DNA of 64,000 nt from an uncultured Lachnospiraceae bacterium (GCA_947305245.1 CAMZDG010000003.1:124001-188000), one strand, 5' to 3'; positions 52,620-60,650 are shown, counted from the stretch's first letter. The notes: a model not told the origin generated them from the letters alone. Translations and numbers: made by a program.

Positions 52620-53075
52620 TCATCCCTCGATCAGGATGGTCTTCTTTTCGGGCATCTTAGGTGCTTCCTTCTTAGGAATGTTAAGCTTCAGAACGCCGTC
52701 CTCGAATTTCGCCTTCACGTCCTCCTCGGTTACGTTCTCGCCAACGAAGAAGCTTCTCTGCATGGCGCCTGCGTAACGCTCCTGGCGGATCAGTTTGCCC
52801 TTCTTGTCCTTCTCATCCTTGTCCAGACCCTTCGCAGCGCTCACGGTCAGATAACCCTTCTCCAGGCTCAGGGTGATCTCATCCTTCTTGAATCCAGGCA
52901 GATCAATGTCAACCTCATATCCATTCTCCTGCTCGTGCACGTCGGTCTTCATCATCTGTCCTGCATGCTTGCCATACAGTTTCTTGTCAACATCGCCGAA
53001 GCCTCTGAATACAGGGAAATCAAAGTCCATCAGGTCATCAAATAAGTTTTCATTAAAAATACTCGGGTACAACAT
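52620..53075 (-). CDS. Hsp20/alpha-crystallin small heat-shock protein
   Basis: A 151-residue small heat-shock protein. The alpha-crystallin domain runs from about residue 40 (KTDVHEQENGYEVDIDLPGFKKDEITLSLEKGYLTVSA) to 135 (FEDGVLKLNIPKKE), followed by the C-terminal tail with TILIEG. Such proteins form oligomers and hold unfolding proteins during stress. AAGGAGG precedes the ATG. It is preceded by a CIRCE operator and a matching promoter, so it is expected to be controlled by HrcA. Confidence 0.95.
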   Translation of the reverse strand: MLYPSIFNENLFDDLMDFDFPVFRGFGDVDKKLYGKHAGQMMKTDVHEQENGYEVDIDLPGFKKDEITLSLEKGYLTVSAAKGLDKDEKDKKGKLIRQERYAGAMQRSFFVGENVTEEDVKAKFEDGVLKLNIPKKEAPKMPEKKTILIEG

Positions 53076-53195
53076 AGGTCATTCCTCCTTTTTTAATACT
53101 TTGTCCTTTATTGTTTCCGAGCATCGGAAGAGTTATGCAATCCTCGGTTCCTCTCGGCCGCCTCAAATTTCTCTCCCTTCCTTTGTTCTACTTGT

Positions 53196-53224
53196 GTTAT
53201 AACACATATTATTAGCACTGTCAA
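53196..53224 (-). promoter_or_regulatory. Promoter of hsp20
   Basis: TTGACA (53219-53224), 17 bases, TATAAC (53196-53201) on the minus strand. The -35 lies inside the CIRCE element, so HrcA binding would block RNA polymerase. Confidence 0.88.
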
Positions 53225-53238
53225 GAGGTGAGTGCTAA
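53212..53238. promoter_or_regulatory. CIRCE (HrcA) operator
   Basis: TTAGCACTG-N9-GAGTGCTAA matches the CIRCE consensus TTAGCACTC-N9-GAGTGCTAA except for one base in the left arm, with exactly nine bases between arms. Confidence 0.93.
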
Positions 53239-53313
53239 AATAATTGTTATGATTTTATAAAAACCTTATAAACTAAGGCTTTTCACACTTATGTTTCCTT
53301 AATGTGATTTGCA

Positions 53314-53334
53314 TTTTGCACCACTTTTGCACCA
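53314..53334 (+). repeat. Tandem 11-bp direct repeat TTTTGCACCA
   Basis: Two exact copies of TTTTGCACCA (53314-53323 and 53325-53334). A related pair (CTGTACCTTTTT, CTGCACCTTTTG) occurs at 55881-55904, so similar sequences border the CHAP-Fic-GAD segment. Confidence 0.55.
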
Positions 53335-53381
53335 TTTTACAAAAAAACCTGCTTTGGGCCGATCATGTATTCCAAAATTTA

Positions 53382-53909
53382 TCACTCTATTTTGTATTGA
53401 AATCCATCCGGGATTCGGATATATCCGCGGATGTGTCGGTCTATGAGGCGCTCAATCATTCCCGATTTGTTGTCAATATTTCCTTCTGCAGCAAGGATTG
53501 AGTTCTCATGTTTTTCAATGACTATTCCGATATGATCATGTTCCCTGTTTTCAAACACCCTGTCATAGAGAACAATGTCTCCTTCTTCCGGCACAAAGTC
53601 TTCCCCGGCTCTATGATACCCGATCCGCGGATCACCTACCGCAAATTCCTCCCACGCAATACAGCCCGCCAGATGACATGATCTGCATCCTTTAGGACGG
53701 ATTGGAATCTCAAAACCCGCTTCTATACAGCAATAGTACACGAATGCCGCACACCACAGTTTATCAGCTTCCTTCAGAGTCCAACCAGGAAACAGCCGGA
53801 CAATCGGTTCCAGATTGGACTCCTCTCCTTCTCCAAATCCGTGGAACGGAATCTTCGCTTTGTTCTTTGCAATCTCTGCCAATTGTTTTCTTGTTGCCCG
53901 TTTCATCAA
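53382..53909 (-). CDS. CHAP-domain cysteine hydrolase/amidase
   Basis: A 175-residue protein with a CHAP-like papain fold: catalytic Cys in LWCAAFVYYCC, His in HDHIGIVIE, and an acidic/Asn residue in LAAEGNIDNKSGM. CHAP enzymes cleave peptidoglycan cross-bridges or amide bonds. It lacks a signal peptide and any wall-binding domain and carries an unusual CRSCHLAGC cluster. Cytoplasmic CHAP proteins of this short kind occur in Firmicutes with unknown targets. It stands alone between two tracts of AT-rich non-coding DNA in the accessory stretch. Confidence 0.82.
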   Translation of the reverse strand: MMKRATRKQLAEIAKNKAKIPFHGFGEGEESNLEPIVRLFPGWTLKEADKLWCAAFVYYCCIEAGFEIPIRPKGCRSCHLAGCIAWEEFAVGDPRIGYHRAGEDFVPEEGDIVLYDRVFENREHDHIGIVIEKHENSILAAEGNIDNKSGMIERLIDRHIRGYIRIPDGFQYKIE

Positions 53910-54031
53910 TCTCTCTTCTTATTTATTTTTATTATTTTCGTTTTCATATGCAACACCCTTTCACAGCTAAACTTCGATTTGTCATCGTAAAAAAATTAAA
54001 AGTTATAGTGCTATGCCTTATCCGACAAATT

Positions 54032-55024
54032 CTACAATTTAACATATCTTTGATTTCTGCTATTAGGTTTATCCGGTATCGTCATGCGTATCAGTCCCAA
54101 TTCAATCGCAGGATTAATATAGTTCTTTCTAAGTGTTTCCTTAGATTTCAAACCAAGTCCAGCCATAATATCGTTTGATGTATACGGAACATCGTACTCC
54201 ATAAGATCAAGCATCTTTTTCACATATTCACTAGTCTCAGCATTCGCTTTATTAACCTGTAATATGACATCATCTAAAACCTGATCAATCAAATCAAGCA
54301 TAAATTCAATAAAGATGTCGGAATTACCTGATTTATTACACTTGGCAATTGCATCATAGTATTGCTCCTGAAATCGCTCTATCTGGCTTTCTAATGGAAT
54401 ATATTCAAATACACTCCTCCAACGATATAACAAAACAGTATGCCAGAGTCTTGCCATACGCCCGTTTCCATCAGCAAAAGGGTGTATAAACACAAACTCA
54501 TAATGAAATACCGCCGCCATTATAAGAGGGTGAACTTTCCCTTCGTATTTTTTTACCCATGAAAGCAAATCCTTCATAAGTTCAGGCACCATATTGGGCG
54601 GGGGAGCAACAAATATGCACTTATTTCCGGAGAATACTCCCTCATCGCCTTTTCGAAAAACACCTGATTCCGGGGCAGTCAGATGCGTCATTATTCCATG
54701 AATCTCTTTCAGTTGTTTTGCACTCGAAGGATCAATCTCGGATATTTTTTCGTAAGCTGCATAAGCATTCTTTACCTCCTGAATTTCCTTCTGATCCCCT
54801 ATAACTAAATGACCGTTTACGACATCCCTAACCTCGTTCAAAGAAAGAGAATTTGCTTCTATCTTTAGTGATGAGTGAATAGAACGGATACGGTTATTTC
54901 TACGAAGATGTGGTTTGGATTCCAACTCTCTGTGACTGGTGATCTTTCCAACTTTCTCAGATATAGAAGATACCTGCTCCAGCATTTTTTCTGAAATTGT
55001 ATAAGGTGGAATATAGTTCCCCAT
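54032..55024 (-). CDS. Fic family protein
   Basis: A 330-residue protein. An N-terminal Fic_N-type region contains SSLKIEANSLSLNEV (residues 51-65), which corresponds to the built-in inhibitory helix (S/T)xxxE. The Fic core has HPFADGNGRMAR (from His181), a perfect match to HPFxxGNGRxxR, and a C-terminal winged-helix-like segment follows. Fic enzymes transfer AMP or another nucleotide moiety to target proteins; class II members like this one are self-inhibited. The gene is very AT-rich relative to the window, which points to horizontal transfer. Target unknown. Confidence 0.92.
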   Translation of the reverse strand: MGNYIPPYTISEKMLEQVSSISEKVGKITSHRELESKPHLRRNNRIRSIHSSLKIEANSLSLNEVRDVVNGHLVIGDQKEIQEVKNAYAAYEKISEIDPSSAKQLKEIHGIMTHLTAPESGVFRKGDEGVFSGNKCIFVAPPPNMVPELMKDLLSWVKKYEGKVHPLIMAAVFHYEFVFIHPFADGNGRMARLWHTVLLYRWRSVFEYIPLESQIERFQEQYYDAIAKCNKSGNSDIFIEFMLDLIDQVLDDVILQVNKANAETSEYVKKMLDLMEYDVPYTSNDIMAGLGLKSKETLRKNYINPAIELGLIRMTIPDKPNSRNQRYVKL

Positions 55025-55199
55025 ATGCTTGATTGCTCCATTTCATCTTGCTTATTATCTTGCTTATTATCTTACATATTTCTATCCTTAATGTCAATTA
55101 ACAATTTGGACATAAGAGCCCATGTCACTATACTGTGGAAAATTACTTGCCAAGCAAATCATTCACTTAAGATATCTTTATCATTCCAACCGAACTGCA

Positions 55200-55793
55200 C
55201 TACTGTCCCAATTGGAAAAGCACCTGGTGGTGAACCTTCGCATTCCCCTTGCTAATGTATTCCACATCTTCCGCGCCGCCGATAACAAGCGCCGGAGCAA
55301 AAAAGAAAATGTCATCCGCTCCAAGAGAACCACATTTTGAGACTGCCTTCTCAAACAGTTCCTTCCGAAGAACTGACTCCTGCACCGAAGGATCGACCAG
55401 GTACTGTACAAACTCACTGACCGTCCATGCCGGAACGTCAATCCTGCGGTAGTGGATATTCAAAAGCGAAATATCATATTCTCCGTCCCCCAGGATACGA
55501 TAGTAAAACAAATCACCGAAAGCCGTCATCATGAAGGGGATTTTTGTGTAGTCTTCCTTGCCAAGCCAGGTAAAAAGACTTTGGAAATAGTCCTCCGGAT
55601 CGATCAGCTTGAGAATACCGCTCCCGTAATTACCGAACCCGAATTTCTCCATAAAATCGACAATCTCATCCGTCACTCCAACATGTCTGCATACGGCGAC
55701 AACGTGCTCTGAAGGCTTCACTAAATCCTCCGAAGGCTTATATTGCTCCAGAAATCTTTCCCAAACCGTACAATTACTTCCAGTCGTTTCCAT
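55200..55793 (-). CDS. GAD-like/DUF1851 protein (immunity-protein-like)
   Basis: A 197-residue protein that looks like a GAD-like domain (MEKFGFGNYGSGILKLIDPEDYFQSLFTWLG) followed by a DUF1851/Tdi1-type C-terminal region (MTAFGDLFYYRILGDGEYDISLLNIHYRR, then DDIFFFAPALVIGGAED). Such proteins are immunity proteins for contact-dependent or type VI/VII toxins, and Gram-positive bacteria keep orphan copies. GAGGAGG precedes the ATG. No toxin gene lies beside it, so it is either an orphan immunity gene or a relic. I assign the family from memory of the motif, so confidence is moderate. Confidence 0.75.
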   Translation of the reverse strand: METTGSNCTVWERFLEQYKPSEDLVKPSEHVVAVCRHVGVTDEIVDFMEKFGFGNYGSGILKLIDPEDYFQSLFTWLGKEDYTKIPFMMTAFGDLFYYRILGDGEYDISLLNIHYRRIDVPAWTVSEFVQYLVDPSVQESVLRKELFEKAVSKCGSLGADDIFFFAPALVIGGAEDVEYISKGNAKVHHQVLFQLGQ

Positions 55794-56078
55794 CGCGTAT
55801 TCCTCCTCACGTAAAATCTTTCAATACCATCATAATTCCCTTACCGCAGTTTGACAAGTTTTATGTTATCTAACCAAATTCTGTACCTTTTTCTGCACCT
55901 TTTGGAAAGATAAAGATGAAAAAACACAAAAGACTTTTCAATCAACAAATGGCTTACAGCCCCTATTCTACAAGCTTTTTCGCACTTGATGGCACATGAT
56001 AAAAACAACCATCTTTTGACAATAGTCGAGTGCTAAACATTCTGTTATATAATTCTTAAATCAAAATAAACTCTTATG
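55794..56078. other. AT-rich intergenic stretch with a heat-shock promoter remnant
   Basis: No coding frame is supported here. It holds the related GCACC pair (55881-55904) and, on plus, a TTGACA (56016-56021), a half-CIRCE GAGTGCTAA (56028-56036) and a TATAAT (56048-56053) whose spacing from the TTGACA is too long for a normal promoter. No plus-strand gene follows. Confidence 0.5.
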
Positions 56079-57164
56079 CTAGCGAATGGACTGATCGTAA
56101 AAGCTTACAAACCCTGCGAACAGCTCTTCATCCAATCTGCCGCTCCATCTTTTACGGTCAAGCTTTTCCCCTAGCCAGTTCGCCTTGTCCTCTGCAAATC
56201 TGGCTTTGTTATCCTCTGCGTTGTAATCATAATCCAGCGTTTCAAGCCACTTGGCAAACTCATCATTAATCTCGTCTAAGTATGTATTGGTCGGATCATT
56301 GAATATCCCATTATGTCCCCTGTCCTCAAATCGCAGGAAGGTAAAACGGGAATCGTCCTTATATTTTTTATAATACTTGTCGTACCCGTATTCGATCCCG
56401 ATCACGTCGTCATCCGCGCTGTGTACGATCATCACGGACGCATCTGTGGCATCGAAACCATCCATTGCCGTATTTACCGAATAGCGGCCAAATTTGATCC
56501 ATTCATGGATTCTGATGAAGGGCGTCATGGCGTAGATCACGCCGCCGGCCTGCGATTTTCCTCCGGATTCAAACATGTCCGAAGACCTGTTAAAGCCACA
56601 GCACTCAATCACTGCCTTCACCTCTGGATGATACGTGAGCACGGCGCTTACGCAGAATGCCCCCCAGCTATGTCCGAAAAGCGCGATCGGAAGATCAGGG
56701 ATGTCATCATTTGATTCCACGAAGGATATGGCATGATCCAGATCGATCACGCCCTGCGGAACACCGCCCAGGCTCTCTCCTTCACTCTTGTCCATCGCCG
56801 TGGCGTCATAGGCAAAAACATAATATCCCTTCTGTGCAAAGTAATTTGCGCAATCCATGTAGGAATTATGCCCACCGTCGCCAAATCCATGCGCCATGAC
56901 GATGATCGCGCGTTGATCCTCACCAGCGCTGTACAGATAACCCGCAAGCTTCTGCCCCTTGTCGGACGGGAAGGAATACTCTGCGCATCTTAGACCGTCA
57001 AAATCCTCCACGCGCAGCATGAGCGGCTTATAACTGTCCCCGCTTACATTCATATTCTCATTATACATCACCACACAAAATGCCCACCATCCGACGATCA
57101 TCAAAATGACGATACTAAAAAGCACAATGAGAACGATTTTCTTTTTGGATTTCCCCTTTTTCAT
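56079..57164 (-). CDS. Membrane-anchored alpha/beta hydrolase
   Basis: About 361 residues: a basic N-terminus and one membrane span (IVLIVLFSIVILMIVGWWAFCVV), then an outside alpha/beta hydrolase domain. The oxyanion His-Gly is in VMAHGFGDGGHN, the nucleophile in LFGHSWGAFC, the Asp in VHSADDDVIG and the catalytic His in EDRGHNGIFND. This matches the serine-hydrolase family with a GxSxG elbow acting on lipids or esters. The start MKKGKSKKK was taken because AGGGAG precedes it; the long track ORF would extend the protein by 37 residues without a ribosome site. A hairpin-terminated leader lies upstream. Confidence 0.87.
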   Translation of the reverse strand: MKKGKSKKKIVLIVLFSIVILMIVGWWAFCVVMYNENMNVSGDSYKPLMLRVEDFDGLRCAEYSFPSDKGQKLAGYLYSAGEDQRAIIVMAHGFGDGGHNSYMDCANYFAQKGYYVFAYDATAMDKSEGESLGGVPQGVIDLDHAISFVESNDDIPDLPIALFGHSWGAFCVSAVLTYHPEVKAVIECCGFNRSSDMFESGGKSQAGGVIYAMTPFIRIHEWIKFGRYSVNTAMDGFDATDASVMIVHSADDDVIGIEYGYDKYYKKYKDDSRFTFLRFEDRGHNGIFNDPTNTYLDEINDEFAKWLETLDYDYNAEDNKARFAEDKANWLGEKLDRKRWSGRLDEELFAGFVSFYDQSIR

Positions 57165-57306
57165 GGCCATTCTCCCTTCATTAAGAAGCTGGTCTTTTTC
57201 CATCGCAACCTGAGTATATTCTATTGCAATCTCGGTGACATTACAAGTCTTGCGAAAGAGAATTCTGTATAGCATACGATTGACTCTTTGGAACCCAACT
57301 AATTTA

Positions 57307-57390
57307 AAGAAAGAAAAGCAGGTAACCTTCCGATCACCTGCTTCACTGTCATTGATAGGCCTTCATGAAATCCTATCAATCATGCATGAC
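57307..57390 (-). ncRNA. Candidate small RNA or attenuated leader
   Basis: After a good minus-strand promoter come two hairpins: ATTGATAGG/CCTATCAAT (57351-57380) and AAGCAGGT/ACCTGCTT (57316-57343), the latter followed by TTCTTTCTTT. This defines a transcript of about 80 bases. It lies about 140 bases upstream of the membrane hydrolase, so it is either a free small RNA or a leader whose second hairpin attenuates the gene. No known riboswitch class is recognised. Confidence 0.5.
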
Positions 57391-57396
57391 TTCTAT

Positions 57397-57425
57397 ATTA
57401 TAAGCCCTTATGCTCTTTTACGCAA
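57397..57425 (-). promoter_or_regulatory. Promoter of the candidate small RNA/leader
   Basis: TTGCGT (57420-57425), 17 bases, TATAAT (57397-57402) on the minus strand. The -10 is perfect. Confidence 0.65.
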
Positions 57426-57430
57426 GTCCC

Positions 57431-57453
57431 AAAAAAGCAGGCGATCTGGCCTG
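57431..57453 (-). terminator. Terminator-like hairpin upstream of the small RNA promoter
   Basis: CAGGC/GCCTG with a 6-base loop is followed by CTTTTTT on the minus strand. It would insulate the small RNA/hydrolase unit from upstream antisense transcription. Confidence 0.5.
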
Positions 57454-57499
57454 TCAACATGATCAGTTCGCTCAAAATAGATCCATTCAGCCTTCCCCC

Positions 57500-57527
57500 T
57501 TGAGAATTCTCCGAAACGTGTTACAAT
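57500..57527 (+). promoter_or_regulatory. Promoter of the GH114-like lipoprotein
   Basis: TTGAGA (57500-57505), 16 bases, TACAAT (57522-57527) on plus, about 40 bases before the ATG. Confidence 0.65.
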
Positions 57528-57570
57528 AGTTAGGATCTCTTTTACTATTCATTCAGTGGAGGCTTCCTTC

Positions 57571-59226
57571 ATGAAACATAAAGCACTTTTGTCTTCTGCC
57601 TTGCTGCTGCTGTGCAGCATGGCGCTGCTCTCCTGCGGCAAGGACCGGTCGTACGAGTCCAGCTATCCCGATTATGGGGAGGCGTACATGGGCTTCGACC
57701 TGAACACGCCGGAGCCGAATAAATACCCCTACGAGAAAAAGTCTTCCTACATGGTCTACTACGGGATGCTCAATGCCGACATCATCGAGGAGGCCAAGCA
57801 ATACGAGGTCTTCATCCTGCATCCCCGAATGGGCGACGTGACAAAGCATCAGGTCCAGGAGATCCAACGCAGCGGGACCATTGTCCTTGGTTATATTTCC
57901 ATCGGCGAGGATCTGCGCACGGCGAATCTGACGCCTGAAGAGATGCTGCAAGATCAAAGGTTCACCGGCGACGGCACGGGGCCGAAGGTGGATCCGAGAA
58001 CAGGCGGCGAGACATCGCTTGACGGCGTGGATCCGCAAGGTATCTCCTCCTCGGGCGGCACCGGATATGCTTCTTATTATCTCGATGACAATGATCACGA
58101 CGGAAAGCCGGACTTCAATCCGAACTTCAACTGTGCCTATACGAACATCGGCGATCCAGCATGGTTCGAGGTGCTCGATCAGATGACCATTGACGGCACG
58201 GACGGCATCCCGGGCATCCGGGAGATCCTGTCGAATGATTACGGACGCGCTCTTGGCTGTGACGGGCTGTTTCTCGATACGGTCGACACCTGCGCGCCCA
58301 ATACCTATACTCCCGATGATGCATATAATAAAACGCGCTTCGAGTGGACGGCCACTGGCGTTTCGGACTTTATGGCAAGGGTGAAGGAGGCCTATCCGGA
58401 CAAGCTCCTTTTGCAAAACCGCGGCATCTTCTTTTATAACCCGAAGCTCCCCCATTATAAGTATAATCCCCGCATCTACGTGGATTATGTCATGTTCGAG
58501 AGCTATCATCTGGATTCCAATGATTTCGCGCTTTACCAGGAAGGCTATTCCAAGGATAACCGTTATAATTACGCGCCGAGGCTGGTTGCGGAGGCCGGGC
58601 GTCCGGACGGTTTTCAGGTCCTCTCCCTCGGGTATGCGGAGGGTCCGGCGCAGTACCACCTAAAGGAAACGTTGTTTGATGATTCCGCGGGAGGCCTTGA
58701 CATTCTGATGGAGGACATTGCCCACGCTGAGGAAGTCGGCTTCATGCATTACATCACCGACGGCTATGTGACGCTGACGAATGACTTTGTGATCCATCAT
58801 GAGACGAAGGATGACGTCACGGCCCCCATCTGGAGCAGCACTTACAATTCTTCCGTCGCATGGCCGCCGGAGGCGCCCTCGCCCCGAGTCGGGCTTCAGG
58901 AGGTGCAGGCCGTAAAGGGCGGCGTGACGGTCCGCTGGGACGTTGCGCTGGACCAGCATAAAGTCACCTATGTCCTCTATTATCAGACGAAGCCCTTCGA
59001 CCTGAAAAAGGATCCCGAGCTGTCGAACGCAACGAGCCTCGAGCTCACGCCCGAAGTCGGGGACGGTTATGAAAATGGCGTTGGCCCGAAGGTTTACCCC
59101 TATCAGGCCACGGTGACTGGCCTGGAGTCCGGAAAGACCTATTATTTCCTGCTCCGCGCCCGCGACTCCTCCGAGCATCAAAACGAAGAAAAGAACACTG
59201 TCGTAAAGACCTGCGTACCAAAGTAA
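57571..59226 (+). CDS. GH114-like TIM-barrel lipoprotein with a fibronectin-type III domain
   Basis: About 551 residues. A lipoprotein signal ends in LLSC. The central domain matches the GH114/TM1410-type putative glycoside hydrolases: YGMLNADIIEEAKQYEVFILHPRM, VLGYISIGEDLRT, DGLFLDTVDT and YVDYVMFESYHLDS. An insert with LDDNDHDGKPDFNPNFN resembles a Ca-binding loop. The C-terminal 100 residues look like an Fn3 domain (VRWDVALDQHKVTYVLYYQ...YYFLLRARDSSE). GH114 enzymes act on galactosaminogalactan-type polymers. The start ATG has GGAGG eight bases upstream. A surface polysaccharide hydrolase, substrate uncertain; plus-strand and monocistronic. Confidence 0.85.
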   Translation: MKHKALLSSALLLLCSMALLSCGKDRSYESSYPDYGEAYMGFDLNTPEPNKYPYEKKSSYMVYYGMLNADIIEEAKQYEVFILHPRMGDVTKHQVQEIQRSGTIVLGYISIGEDLRTANLTPEEMLQDQRFTGDGTGPKVDPRTGGETSLDGVDPQGISSSGGTGYASYYLDDNDHDGKPDFNPNFNCAYTNIGDPAWFEVLDQMTIDGTDGIPGIREILSNDYGRALGCDGLFLDTVDTCAPNTYTPDDAYNKTRFEWTATGVSDFMARVKEAYPDKLLLQNRGIFFYNPKLPHYKYNPRIYVDYVMFESYHLDSNDFALYQEGYSKDNRYNYAPRLVAEAGRPDGFQVLSLGYAEGPAQYHLKETLFDDSAGGLDILMEDIAHAEEVGFMHYITDGYVTLTNDFVIHHETKDDVTAPIWSSTYNSSVAWPPEAPSPRVGLQEVQAVKGGVTVRWDVALDQHKVTYVLYYQTKPFDLKKDPELSNATSLELTPEVGDGYENGVGPKVYPYQATVTGLESGKTYYFLLRARDSSEHQNEEKNTVVKTCVPK

Positions 59227-59276
59227 AACAAAGAAAAAGCATAACCAAAAAACACCAAGTACTAAAGCAATAAAAG

Positions 59277-59319
59277 AGCGCCGACGCCTCGTAATTAAAC
59301 GAAGCAACGGCGCTTTTTT
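59277..59319 (+). terminator. Terminator of the GH114-like gene
   Basis: AGCGCCG/CGGCGCT stem with a small inner pairing (CGT...ACG), followed by TTTTT on plus. Confidence 0.85.
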
Positions 59320-59372
59320 CATGCTTATGTTTCTTATTTTTTCGATCTTATCATTTCCGTCTTTAACATGTC

Positions 59373-60482
59373 TTAGGAAAGCTTCAAGTCTCCGTCCTTC
59401 ACCCAGCCGAGCTTCTTGACGCCGGCGTGAATGATCAGGGAGAAGACGGCGGGAAGTACGAAGGAGATCATCACAAGTCCCACCCAGTCGAATGCGGTGA
59501 TGGGAGCTTTCGCTACTGCCCCCTTCTCCACGGCGCTTGCCACGGGGGAAACCCAACCGGTATAGACACCGATCTGTCCCACCAGTCCGCAGGTTCCCAT
59601 GCCGGAGGAAACAGGCGCTCCATTCATCTCCAGCTTAAAGAGACAGGTCGCGATCGGTCCGGTGATGGCGGAAGCCAAGGTCGGTGCGATCCAGATCTTG
59701 GGGTTCTTTACGATGTTGCCCATCTGCAGCATGGAGGTTCCGATTCCCTGAGATACAAGGCCGCCCCATTTATTCTCCTTGAAGGAGATCACTGCGAAGC
59801 CGACCATCTGTGCACAGCATCCCGCAACGGCTGCGCCGCCGGCGAGTCCGGTCAGTGCCAATGCCGCGCAGATTGCAGCGGAGGAGATCGGAAGCGTCAG
59901 TGCCATGCCGACCATGACGGATACGAGGATGCCCATCAGGAAGGGCTGCAGATCCGTCGCGCGCATGATCAGGTCTCCGACCCACATGGCCGCCTTGCCA
60001 AGGGCAGGTGCGATCAGCCAGGAGAAGAAGATTCCGACGCCGATGGTGACAAGGGGCGTCACAAGGATGTCCACCTTTGTCTCCTTGGAGATGGCCTTAC
60101 CGAATTCAGCGGCGATGATGGCCACAAAGAGAACTGCCAGAGGGCCGCCTGCTCCGCCGAGTGCGTTGGAGGCAAAGCCGACCGTGATCATGGAGAACAG
60201 TACCAGCGGCGGGCACTTCAGCGCATAGCCGATGGCAACCGCCATGGCGGGACCGCTCATAGCGGAGGCAAGTCCGCCCACCGTATACTCAATGCCGGAC
60301 ACCGTCGCAACGGGCGTGGTCAGGAACGGGATCTTCAGCTGCGTGCCGATGGTATTGATGATCGTACCGATCAGCAGGGAGCAGAACAAACCCTGTGCCA
60401 TGGCTCCCAATGCGTCAATTCCGTAACGCTTCAGGGAAATTTCGATGTCCTTACGCTTCAAAAATGCTTTCAATTTGTTCAT
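59373..60482 (-). CDS. PTS IIC-like membrane transporter (PTS_EIIC_2 family)
   Basis: A 369-residue protein with about ten hydrophobic segments rich in Gly and Ala, matching the stand-alone PTS_EIIC_2 (PF13303) family: DALGAMAQGLFCSLLIGTIINTIG near the N-terminus, PISSAAICAALALTGLAGGAAVAGCCAQMVGFA in the middle and VSSGMGTCGLVGQIGVY late. No EIIA or EIIB domain is fused and none is encoded nearby, so phosphorylation-coupled transport is unproven. GGGGAGAGGAG precedes the ATG. Upstream lie a three-copy 20-bp tandem repeat and a perfect TTGATAA dyad, suggesting dedicated control. Confidence 0.88.
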   Translation of the reverse strand: MNKLKAFLKRKDIEISLKRYGIDALGAMAQGLFCSLLIGTIINTIGTQLKIPFLTTPVATVSGIEYTVGGLASAMSGPAMAVAIGYALKCPPLVLFSMITVGFASNALGGAGGPLAVLFVAIIAAEFGKAISKETKVDILVTPLVTIGVGIFFSWLIAPALGKAAMWVGDLIMRATDLQPFLMGILVSVMVGMALTLPISSAAICAALALTGLAGGAAVAGCCAQMVGFAVISFKENKWGGLVSQGIGTSMLQMGNIVKNPKIWIAPTLASAITGPIATCLFKLEMNGAPVSSGMGTCGLVGQIGVYTGWVSPVASAVEKGAVAKAPITAFDWVGLVMISFVLPAVFSLIIHAGVKKLGWVKDGDLKLS

Positions 60483-60510
60483 GTGACTCCTCTCCCCGCG
60501 TATATGGGCC

Positions 60511-60570
60511 GGCGCATCCGCCTTTCTAGCATTGCATCTGCCATTCTAATGGCGCATCCGCCTTTCTCAC
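60511..60570 (-). repeat. Three tandem copies of a 20-bp repeat upstream of the PTS IIC gene
   Basis: GGCGCATCCGCCTTTCTAGC, ATTGCATCTGCCATTCTAAT and GGCGCATCCGCCTTTCTCAC lie head to tail. The first and third copies agree at 17 consecutive bases and the middle one is diverged. The array is in the 5' leader of the PTS gene. Confidence 0.85.
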
Positions 60571-60579
60571 GTCGCAGGA

Positions 60580-60597
60580 TTGATAATATTTTATCAA
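60580..60597. promoter_or_regulatory. Perfect dyad TTGATAA-N4-TTATCAA upstream of the PTS IIC gene
   Basis: An 18-bp perfect inverted repeat, with a TAAAAT -10 candidate on minus inside it. It looks like a regulator binding site next to the tandem repeats; the -35 is not clear. Confidence 0.55.
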
Positions 60598-60650
60598 AAT
60601 GTATTGTGCATATCATAATACCATTTGGGATAAAACACAAGACTTTTTTA

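Noticed and set aside
57553-58659. 368-codon minus-strand ORF
   Set aside because: Antisense of the GH114-like gene; its start region lies over that gene's ribosome site and it shows no domain.
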